From NCBI GenBank assembly GCA_964019695.1, contig OZ026518.1, positions 106,550,305 to 106,614,304 of the forward strand: 64,000 nt of DNA. Direction: 5' to 3'. Below the pieces are notes generated by a model that saw nothing but the letters and a program-made list of their open reading frames with translations, searched no databases and had not been told where the DNA came from. The position numbers and the translations under genes were made by a program. The stretch is from Loripinus fragilis. Its lineage: Eukaryota; Mollusca; Bivalvia; Lucinida; Lucinidae. Shown here piece after piece: positions 11,701 to 24,003 of this stretch. Within the stretch, counting starts at the first letter, position 1. Each line of letters opens with the position of its first letter.

Positions 11701-12139
11701 CAAGTCTTCCATGCTTTGTGTATGCAAACAGCAAAGGCTCTCATTTGCATCGACTCAAAAGCCCCTTCGTTGCTCGACACTGATAAATACCAAAATCTCA
11801 TTAACTGGCTTGGCCCATATATTTTTAAACAAAATCATTATTTTGAACAACTTCCTACCTTTTAATAGAAATACCCTTTCCGAAAAATATACAACACGCC
11901 AGTTCTCAATTCCGTTAACTTAAAATCTGTGAGATATACATAGATCTAACTGTAAATAGTTTCATTCAAGCATATCCAATCTTTAACATTTCTTCATTTG
12001 ATCTGCTGTATATATTATTAAATCCTTCAGTGAGAACATTATAAGTTTGCTTTTTACTAAAAGATTATGAAATCGATCTAATACCACAGCAGACGGTCTA
12101 CCGTAATTATTATAACTGTACACTCTTTCCCAGGGCCGC

Positions 12140-12440
12140 GTCTCCTGCTGATAACCTTTGTCAACAGCTTGGAGCCGGAGGCTGAGGCCAGACAAAACAT
12201 CTGCCCGGATCTGAATCCAAACTGTTTAACACTGCAATGGTTTTCCTGAAAGATATTTTTTTAAAAAATCATTAAAAAATCTGCAGATGACAAGTGCATA
12301 CAAAACTACCAAGCATGCAAAGATTAAAAAACTAAGGAGATTGTAGCAACATAATACATTTGCTTTGTTGAAGTCGTTGCTTTACGTTCCAGTCAACAAT
12401 TTTTCAGTCATGTCAGGACGTTTCCTGGGTTGAACCAGTA
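12140..12440. repeat. family G copy followed by a partial family A SINE
   Basis: 12140..12330 carries the 'aaaaaatctgcagatgaca' block of family G. 12372..12440 holds only the tail half of a family A SINE (TTTACGTTCCAGTCAACAAT through GAACCAGTACTA); the tRNA-like half is missing. Confidence 0.55.
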
Positions 12441-13539
12441 CTACCAGTAATCCTGTACATACGCACCTAGATTATGGAGTATGCATTTTTGTAGTTAAGC
12501 CATGGCATAAAGAAACATGATGTTATTGACCATATGGAGCAACAAAGGTACAGATCAGTCTGTGCAACTACCTATTCTGGAAAATAAAAATCTTAATTTG
12601 TTAGCGTAATATGTAGCTAACTCGCTTCATCCAATGTTTTCAAAATTCTGACTAGTCTCTGTGACTAAGCAGGCTGTTTTGTACCTTGCCTTCAAGATGG
12701 AATTTCCTGTGGTGTGGCTCGTATTAAGGCGTCTCAATCTGGAATTAAAATTCTCCACGTCCAATGTTCACACATAAAACGTTTGGCACAAATTCAACAA
12801 AGGTAATATTATAGCATAGTTGTTTAACCGATTTGTATTCTACTAAGTTGGCGTAAAATATGTCACAGTCAAAAACCAATCTACATTCTTTTGAGTGTCT
12901 CACTGATCAAACAAAAATAAATTGATCCACTTTAAAATAAAAATATTTACATGAATAATTAAAAAGTTGTACTGTCCATTTCAGTCCAGTCAAACTATTT
13001 TAAGATCATTTTTATTTTTACAATGTAAGGCCATAATTTTTTATTAGTTGATTTACAAACCCTCCTACTGTATTTTTCCAGAAAGTAGAAAAAAAAAACA
13101 TTTAATTTCTAATATTATTTTTTTTATTTTATCCGTTGACTCTAAATATTACTTTGTTTCATTGAAAAAATAGTATATTTTTGAGGTTCTGTTTGTGTAT
13201 TTTTGAGAGTGACACTGTCAAAAAAATTGTCCTATGCAGGAAAATTATGAAATTTTCAAAGGTTTAATAAAGAATGTTGGTTAACATTACTAGTTTTACT
13301 GTTTGTTCTAGAGATATTAAAAAAGCAAAACAAAAAGCTCTGAAAATGAATTTAAAAAAAGCTCTGAAGACTGGTCATTTTCAGAACTTTTTTTTCTTTT
13401 TTTTTTTTTCGTCATCTGAAAAAAATTCCTGTAAATCAACTAATAAAAAAATCTGGCCTGACCTCCCAAGTGGATAAGGCGGAGTGTGTATGCTATTGGT
13501 CCTGAAATCAAAGGTAACAGGTTCATTTCAGTTCTTGAA
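12441..13539. other. AT-rich spacer, no feature
   Basis: Long A and T runs. Nothing with coding or repeat structure could be supported. Confidence 0.4.
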
Positions 13540-15775
13540 TCATAGCACCATATTGTTTGACCATGACTGTATTTATAAGCACAGCTCTGTTTGTTTACAG
13601 TGGTAATCATGTCACATGTTACAAAGCACCATGGCTCGGCTGGAACATGACTGTAAAGTACATTTGTAATCATGCCAGGTGTTACAAAGCACCATGGCCA
13701 CTGGAACATGACTGTAAAGCACAGTTGTAATCATGCCAGATACTACAAAGCACCATGGTTACTGGACCATGACTGTAAAATACAGTTGTAATCATGACAA
13801 ATGTTACAAAGCACCATGGCTACTGGAACATGACTGAAAAGCACAATTGTAATCATGGAAGATGTAACAAAGCACCATGGCTACCCAAGGCCATGACTGT
13901 AATGCACAGTTGTAAACATGCCAGATATTACCATGCACCATTGCTACTGGATCATGACTGTAAAGTACAGTTGTAATCATGTCAGATACTACAAAGCACC
14001 ATGGTTACTGGGCCATGACTATAAAGCACAGTTGTAATCACGCCAGACACTACAAAGCACAATGGTTACTGGGCAATGAATAAAAAGCACAGTTGTAATC
14101 ATGTCACATGTTACAAAGCACCATGGCTACTAGAACATGACTGTTAAGTACAGTTGTAATCATGACAGATACTACAAAGCACCATGGATACTGGGCCATG
14201 ACTATAAAGCACAGTTGTAATCATGTCACATGTTACAAAGCACCATGGCTACTAGAACATGACTGTAAAGTACAGTTGTAATCATGAGAGATACTACAAA
14301 GCACCATGGCTACTTGGCTATGACTGTAAAGCACAGTTGTAATCATATCACATGTTACAAAGCACCATGGCTACAGCTGGAACAGGACAGTAAAGCACAG
14401 TTATAATCATGTCAGATACTACAAAGCACCATTGCTACTGGGCAATGACTGTAAAGTACAGTTGTAATCATGACAGATACTACAAAGCACCATGGCTACT
14501 GGAACATGACTGTAAAGTACAGTTGTAATCATGACAAATACTACAAAACACCATGGCTACTGGGCAATGACTGTAAAGTACAGTTGTAATCATGACAGAT
14601 ACTACAAAGCAACATGGCTACTAGAACATGACTGTTAAGTACAGTTGTAATCATGATAGATACTACAAAGCACCATGGCTATTGGAACATGACTGTAAAG
14701 TACAGTTGTAATCATGACAAATACTACAAAGCACCATGGCTACTGAAACATAACTGTAAAGTACAGTTGTAATCATGTCAGATTCTACAATGCACCATGG
14801 CTACTAGAACATGACTGTAAAGTACAGTTTTAATCATGACAAATACTACAAAGCACTACAGTCATGGTCCAGTAGCCATGGTGCTACTACAAAGCACCAT
14901 GGCTACTGGAACTTGACTGTAAAGTACAGTTGTAATCATGACAGATACTACAAAGCACTATGGCTACTAAAACATGACTGTAAAGTACAGTTGTAATCAT
15001 GACAGATACTACAAAGCACCATGGCTACTGGAACATGACAGTAAAGTATAGTTGTAATCATGACAGATACTACAAAGCACCATGGCTACTGGACCATGAC
15101 TTTAAAGTACAGTTGTAATCAGGACAAATACTACAAAGCACCATGGCTACTGGACCATGACTGTAAAGTACAGTTGTAATCAGGACAAATACTACAAAGC
15201 ACCATGGCTACTGGACCATGACTGTAAAGTACAGTTGTAATCATGACAAATACTACAAAGCATCATGGCTACTGGACCATGACTGTAAAGTACAGTTGTA
15301 ATCATGACAAATACTACAAAGCACCATGGCTACTGGACCATGACTGTAAAGTACAGTTGTAATCATGACAAATACTACAAAGCACCATGGCTACTGGAAC
15401 ATGACTGTAAAGTACAGTTGTAATCATGACAAATACTACAAAGCACCATGGCTACTGGACCATGACTGTAAAGTACAGTTGCAATCATGACAGATACTAC
15501 AAAGCACTATGGCTACTGGAACATGACAGTAAAGTATAGTTGTAATCATGACAGATACTACAAAGCACCATGGCTACTGGACCATGACTTTAAAGTACAG
15601 TTGTAATCATGACTAATACTACAAAGCACCATGGCTACTGGAACATGACTGTAAAGTACAGTTGTAATCATGACTAATACTACAAAGCACCATGACCACT
15701 GGACCATGACTGTAAAGTACAGTTGTAAACATGCAGATGTTACCAAGCACCATGGCTACTGTACCATGACTGAAA
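13540..15775. repeat. 61-bp minisatellite array, about 36 units
   Basis: The unit contains ACTACAAAGCACCATGGCTA, then 'ctggaccatgactgtaaag' and 'tacagttgtaatcatgac'. The period is 61 bases, seen where the same motif moves one base per 60-base line. Units are more divergent at the left edge and most alike around 15060..15480. Because 61 is not a multiple of three, the open frames across it cannot be a repeated protein. An inverted 29-bp piece sits at 14857..14885. Confidence 0.95.
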
Positions 15776-15959
15776 ATGAATCTTAACAATCAAGTACCAC
15801 ACCTGACCCAGAACACTGTATGGGAAAGTGACAAAAAACACAAGAAAACATCACATACAAGAGAGCCAAGAGGTCAACCCTTTCCCAACAGGTGACCACA
15901 AGGCTGCAAGAAACAGACATGTGGGTATAGCAAAGACAAACACAAATAGCAAAAAAGAT
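15776..15959. other. unrecognised spacer
   Basis: A-rich sequence between the array and a SINE; nothing recognised. Confidence 0.4.
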
Positions 15960-16097
15960 CAGCGCCTACTAAGCAAAAAATTTTGAGAGTGGGCTGCTAG
16001 TACCATTTTTTCTCCTTCAGTATGGTTTGGCTTGCATTTGAACCCAAGACCTCCTGCTCTGAAAGCAGACCCTCTACCAACTGAGCTATGAAGGCAT
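15960..16097 (-). mobile_element. tRNA-derived SINE (family C)
   Basis: On minus the head reads TAGCTCAGTTGGTAGAGG (A box) and GGGTTCAAAT (B box), followed by a body with AATGGTACTAGCAGC. That body is shared with the plus-strand copy at 44503..44700. It interrupts the degenerate edge of the minisatellite, which resumes at about 16100. Confidence 0.8.
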
Positions 16098-16345
16098 TCA
16101 AACTGTTATCATGTCAGATGCTTTTAGACCACCATAACGACTGGACCATGACTGTATTGCATATCTCTGGAAAAATTTCAGTCCCTACAAAGCACCTTGT
16201 TTGATATCAGGTATACACCCAAAGTTATTGGGCAATAGCCTGTTCAACATAGCTCTGCATTCGTTTCATAACATACAATGTTGTTTGACCAGGACAACTC
16301 TGGTAGCATTTCTGACACAACGAAGCAACATGGTTACTCAACCTG
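16098..16345. repeat. degenerate tail of the 61-bp array
   Basis: 'atcatgtcagatgctt', 'gactggaccatgactgta' and 'gaagcaacatggttactc' are diverged pieces of the array unit beyond the SINE insertion. Confidence 0.6.
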
Positions 16346-16565
16346 TTTGTGGTGTGCCAAACATACACATACACAATATGCATGAAGGAGTATTAAAATA
16401 CAAACTCACCTGTGCACAGCTAGTCAGGTAAACTTGTAATTATACCTGCGATCATACCTATCAACACACCTATACGAGGGTATCAATTATGCAAGAAGAT
16501 GTGTATCTAACAAAGTCCTAGATAAGACTGATATAATGATTGATGATTTTCTTATTTCTAATGTT

Positions 16566-16633
16566 AAACATGTTGTGTGGTACTCGTTGAAGCTTCTAAA
16601 TGAGACACTTTTAATGAGTACCACAACATATGT
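16566..16633. repeat. family P palindrome, copy 2
   Basis: Inverted arms AACATGTTGTGTGGTACTCG / GAGTACCACAACATATGTT with a diverged centre. Confidence 0.75.
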
Positions 16634-16732
16634 TTTCAAAGAGAAAATGATAGACCACAGGTTTAGAGAAACAAAAAATGTCAGCGTAAAATTGTAAATA
16701 TTTTCTTACCCATGGCTTTAAGCATATGTTTT

Positions 16733-16794
16733 GGGTATTCAAAAGAACCGTCTCATTGAGACAATTCTTTTGAGTACCCACAACATATGTTTTG
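16733..16794. repeat. family P palindrome, copy 3
   Basis: CATATGTTTTGGGTATTCAA faces TTTGAGTACCCACAACATAT around TCTCATTGAGA. Confidence 0.85.
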
Positions 16795-17603
<809 letters not shown>

Positions 17604-18038
17604 TTAAAAAAGTCCAATAGAATGCACAAATTTTTATTTTATATGGCTAACCGGTTTCATGTTAAAAAACAATTTTCAAAGCCTTTAAACGTTGCGTTTC
17701 TTTGTTGAAAGTAAAATGTATATATATATATAAACAATTCAAACACCTCCGCTTTAGAGTCAATGCTAAAAAGTGTGATATATCAACAGATCAATCTCTG
17801 AAAGCACTAGGAAAGTGCATGCTAGCTGACGTTTTTTGTTACTGGAAAATGATGTCATTCTTTGCCTTAGATGGTGTAACGTCGTTTTTATGCTTGAAAG
17901 ACATTACAAATACACGTAAAGGAATGCAACATAGTCTTAGTATTGGCAGGAGTTCTTCTGTGCAATGGCAGAAAGTTGGAAGAAGCTGAAGACTTCAAAT
18001 GTGTTTGTCCTTTATTGTGTGCTAGAATGGAAAAAGAT

Positions 18039-18217
18039 CAGCTCCAGTGCGTGAATTGTTGAGTAATAATTCACTGTTTGTCGGTCAGTTGTACGAAGAT
18101 AAATCACTGGCGCTACGCGTAAAGATCAAATCATGAGCGTGTAGCGCAAGTGATTTATCTTCGTACAACTGACCAACAAACAGTGAATTATTACTCAACA
18201 ATTCACTGCTAGAGCTG
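18039..18217. mobile_element. 179-bp fold-back element
   Basis: Arms of about 80 bases are inverted copies: 'gaattgttgagtaataattc' faces 'gaattattactcaacaattc', and 'cagttgtacgaagataaatc' faces its complement. The loop is about 20 bases. No coding content; MITE-like. Target duplication not resolved. Confidence 0.85.
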
Positions 18218-18950
18218 ATATATTTCTTAATTAAACTTACAAAGAATTCAAATGTTAGTTTCAATAATTTTAATGAGTTTCCATATTACACAACCAGTGT
18301 ACTTGAACTTTAAGCAATAACTCAAAACAAAATCAAGATACAATCTGTGTCTTATATGTCCTCTATTGGCATTAAACAGATCATGTTTTTTGTTTACAGA
18401 TGTGCTGTTTTAATATATATTTATTGATACTGTTATTTTGGGCTTCCAAATATTATGATATAGCTATTATGAGGGCTATCTGTCTATAATCTTGCTCAAT
18501 TTAATCCATATTCTAATAATCCACACCAAGACTATACATGCATGAAATACAGTATTACTCATATAATGAGATAGCCTGTTTTTCCAGTATATGCAAACAA
18601 CAAAAGCTTGCACAGTGCACTAGCTGGCAGTCGGATCAGCACTTTTGTTATTTAAACTGTAAAGCATAGAATCTATAAAACTTTTTCAAGAATCTACAGC
18701 ACACTGTGTTCACTCCGTTTTGACATGAGTGCATTAATAGTGAACATCAAAGTGCACCTCGACGTCTTCAGTGTTTCTGTCTTCTGATACTTCTAAACCT
18801 CTTTTGAGGACTTAAGAAAGGTAAACAGTATACCAAGTGCTAAAGGGGGTTAGCTGAAATAATAGATAAATAAAGTTGGTGGGATTAGTTTGTACTGTGC
18901 GAAAAAGAGGGTAGTTTAGTTAAAAGATAAAAACAGAATATGGTGATTTA
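18218..18950. other. unrecognised; may include the 3' UTR of the LINE remnant to its right
   Basis: AT-rich DNA. The minus-strand LINE fragment at 18980..19270 would run its 3' UTR into this stretch. Confidence 0.3.
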
Positions 18951-18979
18951 GGGGGACACATGCACCACCTAGCACACAG

Positions 18980-19270
18980 CATGACTAAACTGTGCCAAGG
19001 TAGGGAGCAGGACAATGCAGGTTGGGAGGGCATTCCAGTGTATGATAGTTCTGAGGAAAAAGCTGTATTTATAGTAGTTTGTAGAGATGGGGATCTACTT
19101 GTATGCCAGAGGGTGGATGAATTTAGACTCCCTGCGATTAGGTATTAGATACTCAGATGCTGAAATTGCAACAAGGTCATATGTGACCTTGTACAACATA
19201 ATTACAAGGCGACTGTCTATGCGTCTTTGGTCTAGTGGACGCCAGTGTAGGTTTTCAAGCATTTTGGTCA
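18980..19270 (-). pseudogene. C-terminal fragment of a CR1/Jockey-type LINE reverse transcriptase ORF
   Basis: The minus-strand translation has the order typical of the end of these LINE proteins: KMLENLHWRPLDQRR, then MLYKVTYDLVAISASEYL, RESKFIHPLAYK, a stop, then YYKYSFFLRTIIHWNALP. The 'LxWLPLxxRR ... YxYSFFPRTIxxWNxLP' pattern is known from that family. Only the terminal part remains, with at least one in-frame stop and no catalytic core, so it is dead. The clade is inferred. Confidence 0.8.
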
Positions 19271-19289
19271 CACTTGAGGTTTGCGGTAG

Positions 19290-19500
19290 TCATCCGTAGC
19301 ACATCCGCGCAGACTGATCAGCGCCTTTGTTATTCCCTTATTGTAAAATATCATATCATAACTTGCCACAAGGGAAATTTCACTATTCTAGCTAGTCTCT
19401 GTAGCTGAGCAGGTTGGTTTGGGTATCACCTGGTTCGAAACCCTTCAAGACAGGTTTTCTCGCATTGCAGCCCATGTAATGTAGCTGAGCACATCTGACC
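19290..19500. repeat. GATCAG-dyad MITE-like fragment
   Basis: Contains 'ccgcgcagactgatcagcgc', 'tagctagtctctgtagctga' and 'agacaggttttctcgc', the same blocks in the same order as the complete element at 53755..53993. The left end is missing. Confidence 0.7.
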
Positions 19501-21043
19501 TGGTCTCGTCTGCACGCTGTTGATGTTGTTGTTTTTTTTTGTTTTGTTTTTTTCAAAATTAACTTTTCAAAAAATTATTTCAGTAATACGATCAGAGAGC
19601 CAAATTGTTAGGATCTAGATCAGGCCCAATTAACCTATTGTCTAGCCTGGTCAGGGTCCAAACTGTTTGTAAATGGCTATATATACGCTCTGTGCATGCT
19701 CGTTATCACTGAATATGTAAATTTATTTGCATTGTTGAAGATAGTTAAGCAAAATGTAAAGTTTATGTCTAACAAAATTATAATGACTTTTAAAACTAGA
19801 TTACTAATACCATATCTCTATGATGTCCTCATTCTAGGAAGAAGCCAAAAAGTAATGTCCTGCCCTTCGACACAACTCCTGATGAGCTAAACATTAACAG
19901 TTTGTCATTGTTCCACACATATACCCAGCAGACAACATCGTATCAACGTCAATGCGACGTCATGGCATTGTGACATCATGTACCTAGCTGCTGTTATATT
20001 AAACGTCAATATAAATGCTGAGAATCTGAGCATGTGCGTGAGCTTACACACCAATACAATCATAGCAAACAGACAGAACTTAAAGATTACGATAATTTCT
20101 CAACTTTATACCTCAACTTTACTTGCGACTTCAAGGAAAAGCAGTCTTCACTCAAATTTCAATTGTTAAAATTACACGTTACCTTTACAATGAACACAAC
20201 ACAACACTATAATATATATCCATCAAATTAGTCATACTGTTGTATTATTGACATAAATTCATTATCATTTCAATGACCCCTTTTTATCAAGTGCAAAATC
20301 GAGATTTGCACCTGATGGAAATACAAGGTATCACGAAAAAAGATGTATTTTCGCTCTTACCTTTTCAGGTCCTTATTTATCAACACATCATCCAATGCTC
20401 CACTTTTTTAAAAGTTTTGTTTAGTCAAGCAATTATCATACAGATTACTGTTATAGCCAAATCACACTAAAAGACCCTTACAACATATACCAGATCAGCC
20501 TGCATATATTAATAATGTAAGCTGATCTGACGTACCATCCTTGTCTGAAATTACCAAGTAAATTCAAGTCGAATACGTAACACAAAAATGACCGCACAAT
20601 GGTGATCATTGAATGAGCACTGGTTATCATTTTTTAGTAAACTATAAGTTCTCTTTTCCTTTGATTGAGTTCATCTATTGTGATTGTCATTTACATTAAA
20701 CTTCAGTGTTCCATGCTGAATTAGGTTATTGAATTTCTCAAAAAAAAGTTTTGTATTCAAACATTTACCTGTGTAAGCCTGGATTTAATACGTGAAAGAA
20801 TTTTACACAATATGTCCTAACTTTATTTGAAATTCACAGTGCAAAAGCGTACTTTTCACTCTACATAGTCAATCGCCTCATTAAAAATCATTGAAGATAG
20901 GTGTGCTTTTGTAGTTCATCTTTTTTTCCGCCTGAGGAAATTGCGTCTTTAGTCAATCAGGGGAGTTAACTGCAATATTGCATACAAGTTGCAGTGTCCT
21001 CCCTTGACTTGATGTGCGATGTGTTTAATTCTACTGGTGTCAT
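19501..21043. other. family G fragment then unrecognised sequence
   Basis: 19560..19690 carries a family G block (AAAAAATTATTTCAG and a Gly/Asp-like dyad 'gatcaggcccaa'). The remaining 1.3 kb has no supported gene or repeat. Confidence 0.4.
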
Positions 21044-21190
21044 TTGCTGATGACTTTTTCAAATAGTTTGGACCCAGATCAGGCCCGACAAAATGTTGGG
21101 CCTGATCTGCATCCAAGCTGTTTGACATTCCTGATGGAGTTCGTGAAAGATTTTTTTGAAAAAGGCGATTTTAAAAAAAAATCAGCAGAC
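21044..21190. repeat. family G copy
   Basis: GACCCAGATCAGGCCCGA faces GGGCCTGATCTGCATCC, followed by the 'aaaaaaatcagcagacaac' block. Confidence 0.65.
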
Positions 21191-21504
21191 AACAAAAAAT
21201 TAAGATGTGAAATACTGTGCCTTGTCAATAAGGATGGTACTCTTTATTCAAAACGGGGGCCACAACTCCCATAATATTTTTAGAAATTCCTTCAAAAAGT
21301 TTATCAGGTACTTATCATCTAATATGAGCTTTATACCAAATTTCAACAAATTTGTGAACAACAGTGATAAGTTAAAATCAACAGCAGTTATATGCACAAG
21401 AACTTTTTAACTGAGGGACAGACAGACATCTAGGGTATTAACATAATGTCTTGGCTTTTTTTGCAAAATGGGTGTACAAAAATATAAGTTCAGACAAGAT
21501 ATAT

Positions 21505-21830
21505 ATTGTGTTTGTTTGGTTTTGATTCTTTATGTCACAGTCAACGATTTTTCAGTCATGTTTGGACAGATCTTTTTTTTTCATCTTTAAATTTATTTTT
21601 GTCAAAGTAAAAGCCCTACTGGGCTTATGTTACATGTTGTATAATATTGGACACAAAATAAAATTACTATGTCTTCTAAGTCTATTCAGCAGTACTACCC
21701 TGTAACAGTTAAACCTTGGTAGCACAGGGTAGCAGACTGATCTTCCTGGGTTGAACCAGTATTATAAGCAGAGAGTAAAGTGTCTTGCTCAAGGATACAA
21801 CGCAGTGCCTCCAGTGAGGCTCAAATCCAA
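21505..21830 (-). mobile_element. family A SINE interrupted by a LINE 3' end
   Basis: SINE tail sequence (21512..21570) and body (21745..21830) are separated by about 175 bases. The insert contains 'aagccctactgggctta', 'gttgtataatattggac' and ACAAAATAAAA, which looks like a LINE 3' UTR with a polyadenylation signal on the plus strand. AGATCT and TGATCT at the two borders may be a decayed target duplication. Confidence 0.6.
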
Positions 21831-21963
21831 AAATATATTGGACAGATACTATGATGAACGTAAGAAGACACTTTTAATAGAATCTCAGCTTTAGAGACCT
21901 AAGGTCAGTTTAAAGCCTGCTAAATATCTTTGAATGCTTCTATTCCTTCATAGAATAAAAGAA

Positions 21964-21992
21964 TGGACAGACAGACAGACAGACAGACAGAC
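21964..21992. repeat. (CAGA)n microsatellite
   Basis: About seven GACA/CAGA units in a row. Confidence 0.9.
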
Positions 21993-22521
21993 TGGATCGG
22001 ACATTTAAAAACTTCCTACACAGGTACAAAAAAATTCTGCAACGTAAGGGAAGTAATGCAAATTTCACTGACTTGGTCTAGAAACATTTATTAATTTTCT
22101 TGACATGGGAAAAAGTTATTAACAGGGGAGAGAAACATGCGTTGTGGGAGGTGGCTTAACTCAATTCTCTTCAGATTCTTTGAAATTCAGTAAGATAGGT
22201 ATTTGAGAGTTACTTGTTTCCATGAAAATATAAAATCTAATTGAATGGGGAGCTTAAGTCTATGTATCAAGACAGTGTTATAATGGCCTTCCAATGTCTA
22301 TCCAGAACAATATGAAGCAATGAAAAGCCATGATCAGACTGTTAAATTCATTGTAAAAGACTTGAAATGTGGGCAAAACTTTTTCAGAATCATATATTCT
22401 CTTTTGAAGATAGTGTAGACCCAGATCAGCTGGCGAGATGAATTTCTAATGAAGCCTGCTGATCAGGATCCACAATGTTTTTTTTATTGCACATGATGTA
22501 TTCATGTTAATAATGAAATTA

Positions 22522-22865
22522 TACACCTTGGATTGACTGGAGACCAGTTAGCAATTGAAAACGCTCTTAACAATCGATGAACACGGATCAAAAATTGCTA
22601 GAAACAGCGTTTTCAATTGCCATTTGTCGCCAGTCAATCCAAGGTGTGTAATTTCATCGATGAACACGGATCAAAAATTGCTAGAAACAGCGTTTTCAAT
22701 TGCCATTTGTCGCCAGTCAATCCAAGGTGTGTAATTTCATCGATGAACACGGATCAAAAATTGCTAGAAACAGCGTTTTCAATTGCCATTTGTCGCCAGT
22801 CGGGCGACAAAATGGCAATCAAAAACTCTGTTTTTAACAATTTTTTATCTATGTTCGTCGATAGT
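22522..22865. repeat. 83-bp tandem repeat flanked by inverted pieces of itself
   Basis: CGATGAACACGGATCAAAAA starts at 22575, 22658 and 22741, giving an exact 83-base period and nearly identical units. To the left, 22522..22567 is an inverted partial unit (TTGGATTGACTGG...). To the right, 22800..22862 is an inverted, diverged piece (GGCGACAAAATGGCAAT). The 94-codon open frame across it follows from the repeat. Confidence 0.9.
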
Positions 22866-23284
22866 ATTAATGTTTTCAATTGCGGCCTATCCTGTGTGTG
22901 AATTGTTACTCACTAGAAACTTTTGCAAAAAGTAGGGTTTTTTTTTTTAATTATTACATTACATTACATGCACCTGTTTTTTGACATGTCCATAGTAATA
23001 TCAGATGAAATTACAGTAACAGTATACAGATTTTTTTCTAGTTCATAAATCGTTACAATATACTCCAAATAACTAACCTTCCCCATCTAAAGGAGCTTAT
23101 TAAATTTAATACTAAAGCATAAAAAGAAAAATTTGAATTCATCCATGTAAAAATATTTTGTTTCATCAAATATGGGCCCAAACTCACTTGCAGCTACCGT
23201 GGAGCCATGAAATGAAAATTTATTTTGCACAGAAACATTGTTTGTTTTTTTGTATGCTATAGCATCAATTTTGTTCAAAAAAGT

Positions 23285-23460
23285 AAGTATGATCATTAAA
23301 TACCACACCCACAGTCACTGTAGACCAACCTACGGCACCTTGAAGAAGAGCCACAGAACACTAACAATCACAAGACATCAGGCAGACAAAGTAAAGCAAT
23401 CAGCTGTCATCCCCATCAAGATGATTGCAAAAATTGCAAAGTTCACACTAAATGAGTAAT
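23285..23460. repeat. dispersed repeat shared with 63815..63985
   Basis: 'gtaagtatgatca', 'aaataccac', 'cacaagacatcaggcagaca' and 'ccccatcaagatgattgcaa' occur in the same order at 63815..63965. Identity of the family unknown. Confidence 0.65.
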
Positions 23461-23559
23461 TCTAATGCACTTGCTTTTGCTCTGGTTAAGGTCAAAAATA
23501 TACTATCAGATCTTGTTTGACGTCATTAATCACGTCACATTTTGTTGGATGACACATGG

Positions 23560-23750
23560 CTTTATGCGTAAAGACAAAACTGCCAAAGTGCATTAGAATG
23601 GGGATAACCATATTCATTTTTTTTTTTTTTTCATTTCGAGAGGTACATTGTCGGATATATGTTTGGGAAACATGTTTTACTAAATTTCTGACCATATATC
23701 CGATGATATACCTCTCAAAATGACAATTTTGAATGCTGTTATCCACTAAA
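23560..23750. mobile_element. fold-back MITE with GGATATATG arms
   Basis: 'gagaggtacattgtcggata' faces 'tatccgatgatatacctctc', with outer arms 'ggggataaccatattca' and 'tgaatgctgttatcc'. A related piece is at 52090..52215. No coding content. Confidence 0.7.
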
Positions 23751-23796
23751 TCTCTGATGCTCTAGGCTTTGGAATTTTACAGTTTTTAACCCTTAA

Positions 23797-23988
23797 AGCG
23801 CCAATCACGACTACAGCAGACAACAAATTTTGAGACATCTTTCCCAATTTCGAAAAAAATAAGGTATGATATTTCATGAGAATCGTCTGCCAGCAGACGA
23901 TTCTCATGAAATATCATGCCTTATTTGTTATTTTTGAAAAAGCAGCAAAATTTGAAATTGTCGTCTGTTGCAAATCATAGGTGGCGCT
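23797..23988. mobile_element. TTAA-flanked fold-back MITE next to a splice donor
   Basis: The termini AGCGCCA and TGGCGCT are flanked by TTAA at 23793..23796 and 23989..23992. The centre is the hairpin ATGAGAATCGTCTGCCAGCA with its complement. TTAA duplication is typical of piggyBac-, Kolobok- and related elements; which one is unknown. The right TTAA ends 11 bases from the donor of the coding exon at 24004. A second, diverged copy at 25300..25458 plus 29141..29190 is itself interrupted. Confidence 0.85.
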
Positions 23989-24003
23989 TTAATATTTTCT
24001 TAC

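Noticed and set aside
13794..14996. Repeated HHGYW-like peptides in the minisatellite
   Set aside because: The period is 61, not a multiple of three, so no frame persists.
13540..15775. CRISPR-like array
   Set aside because: Units are contiguous with no unique spacers, and the genome is eukaryotic.
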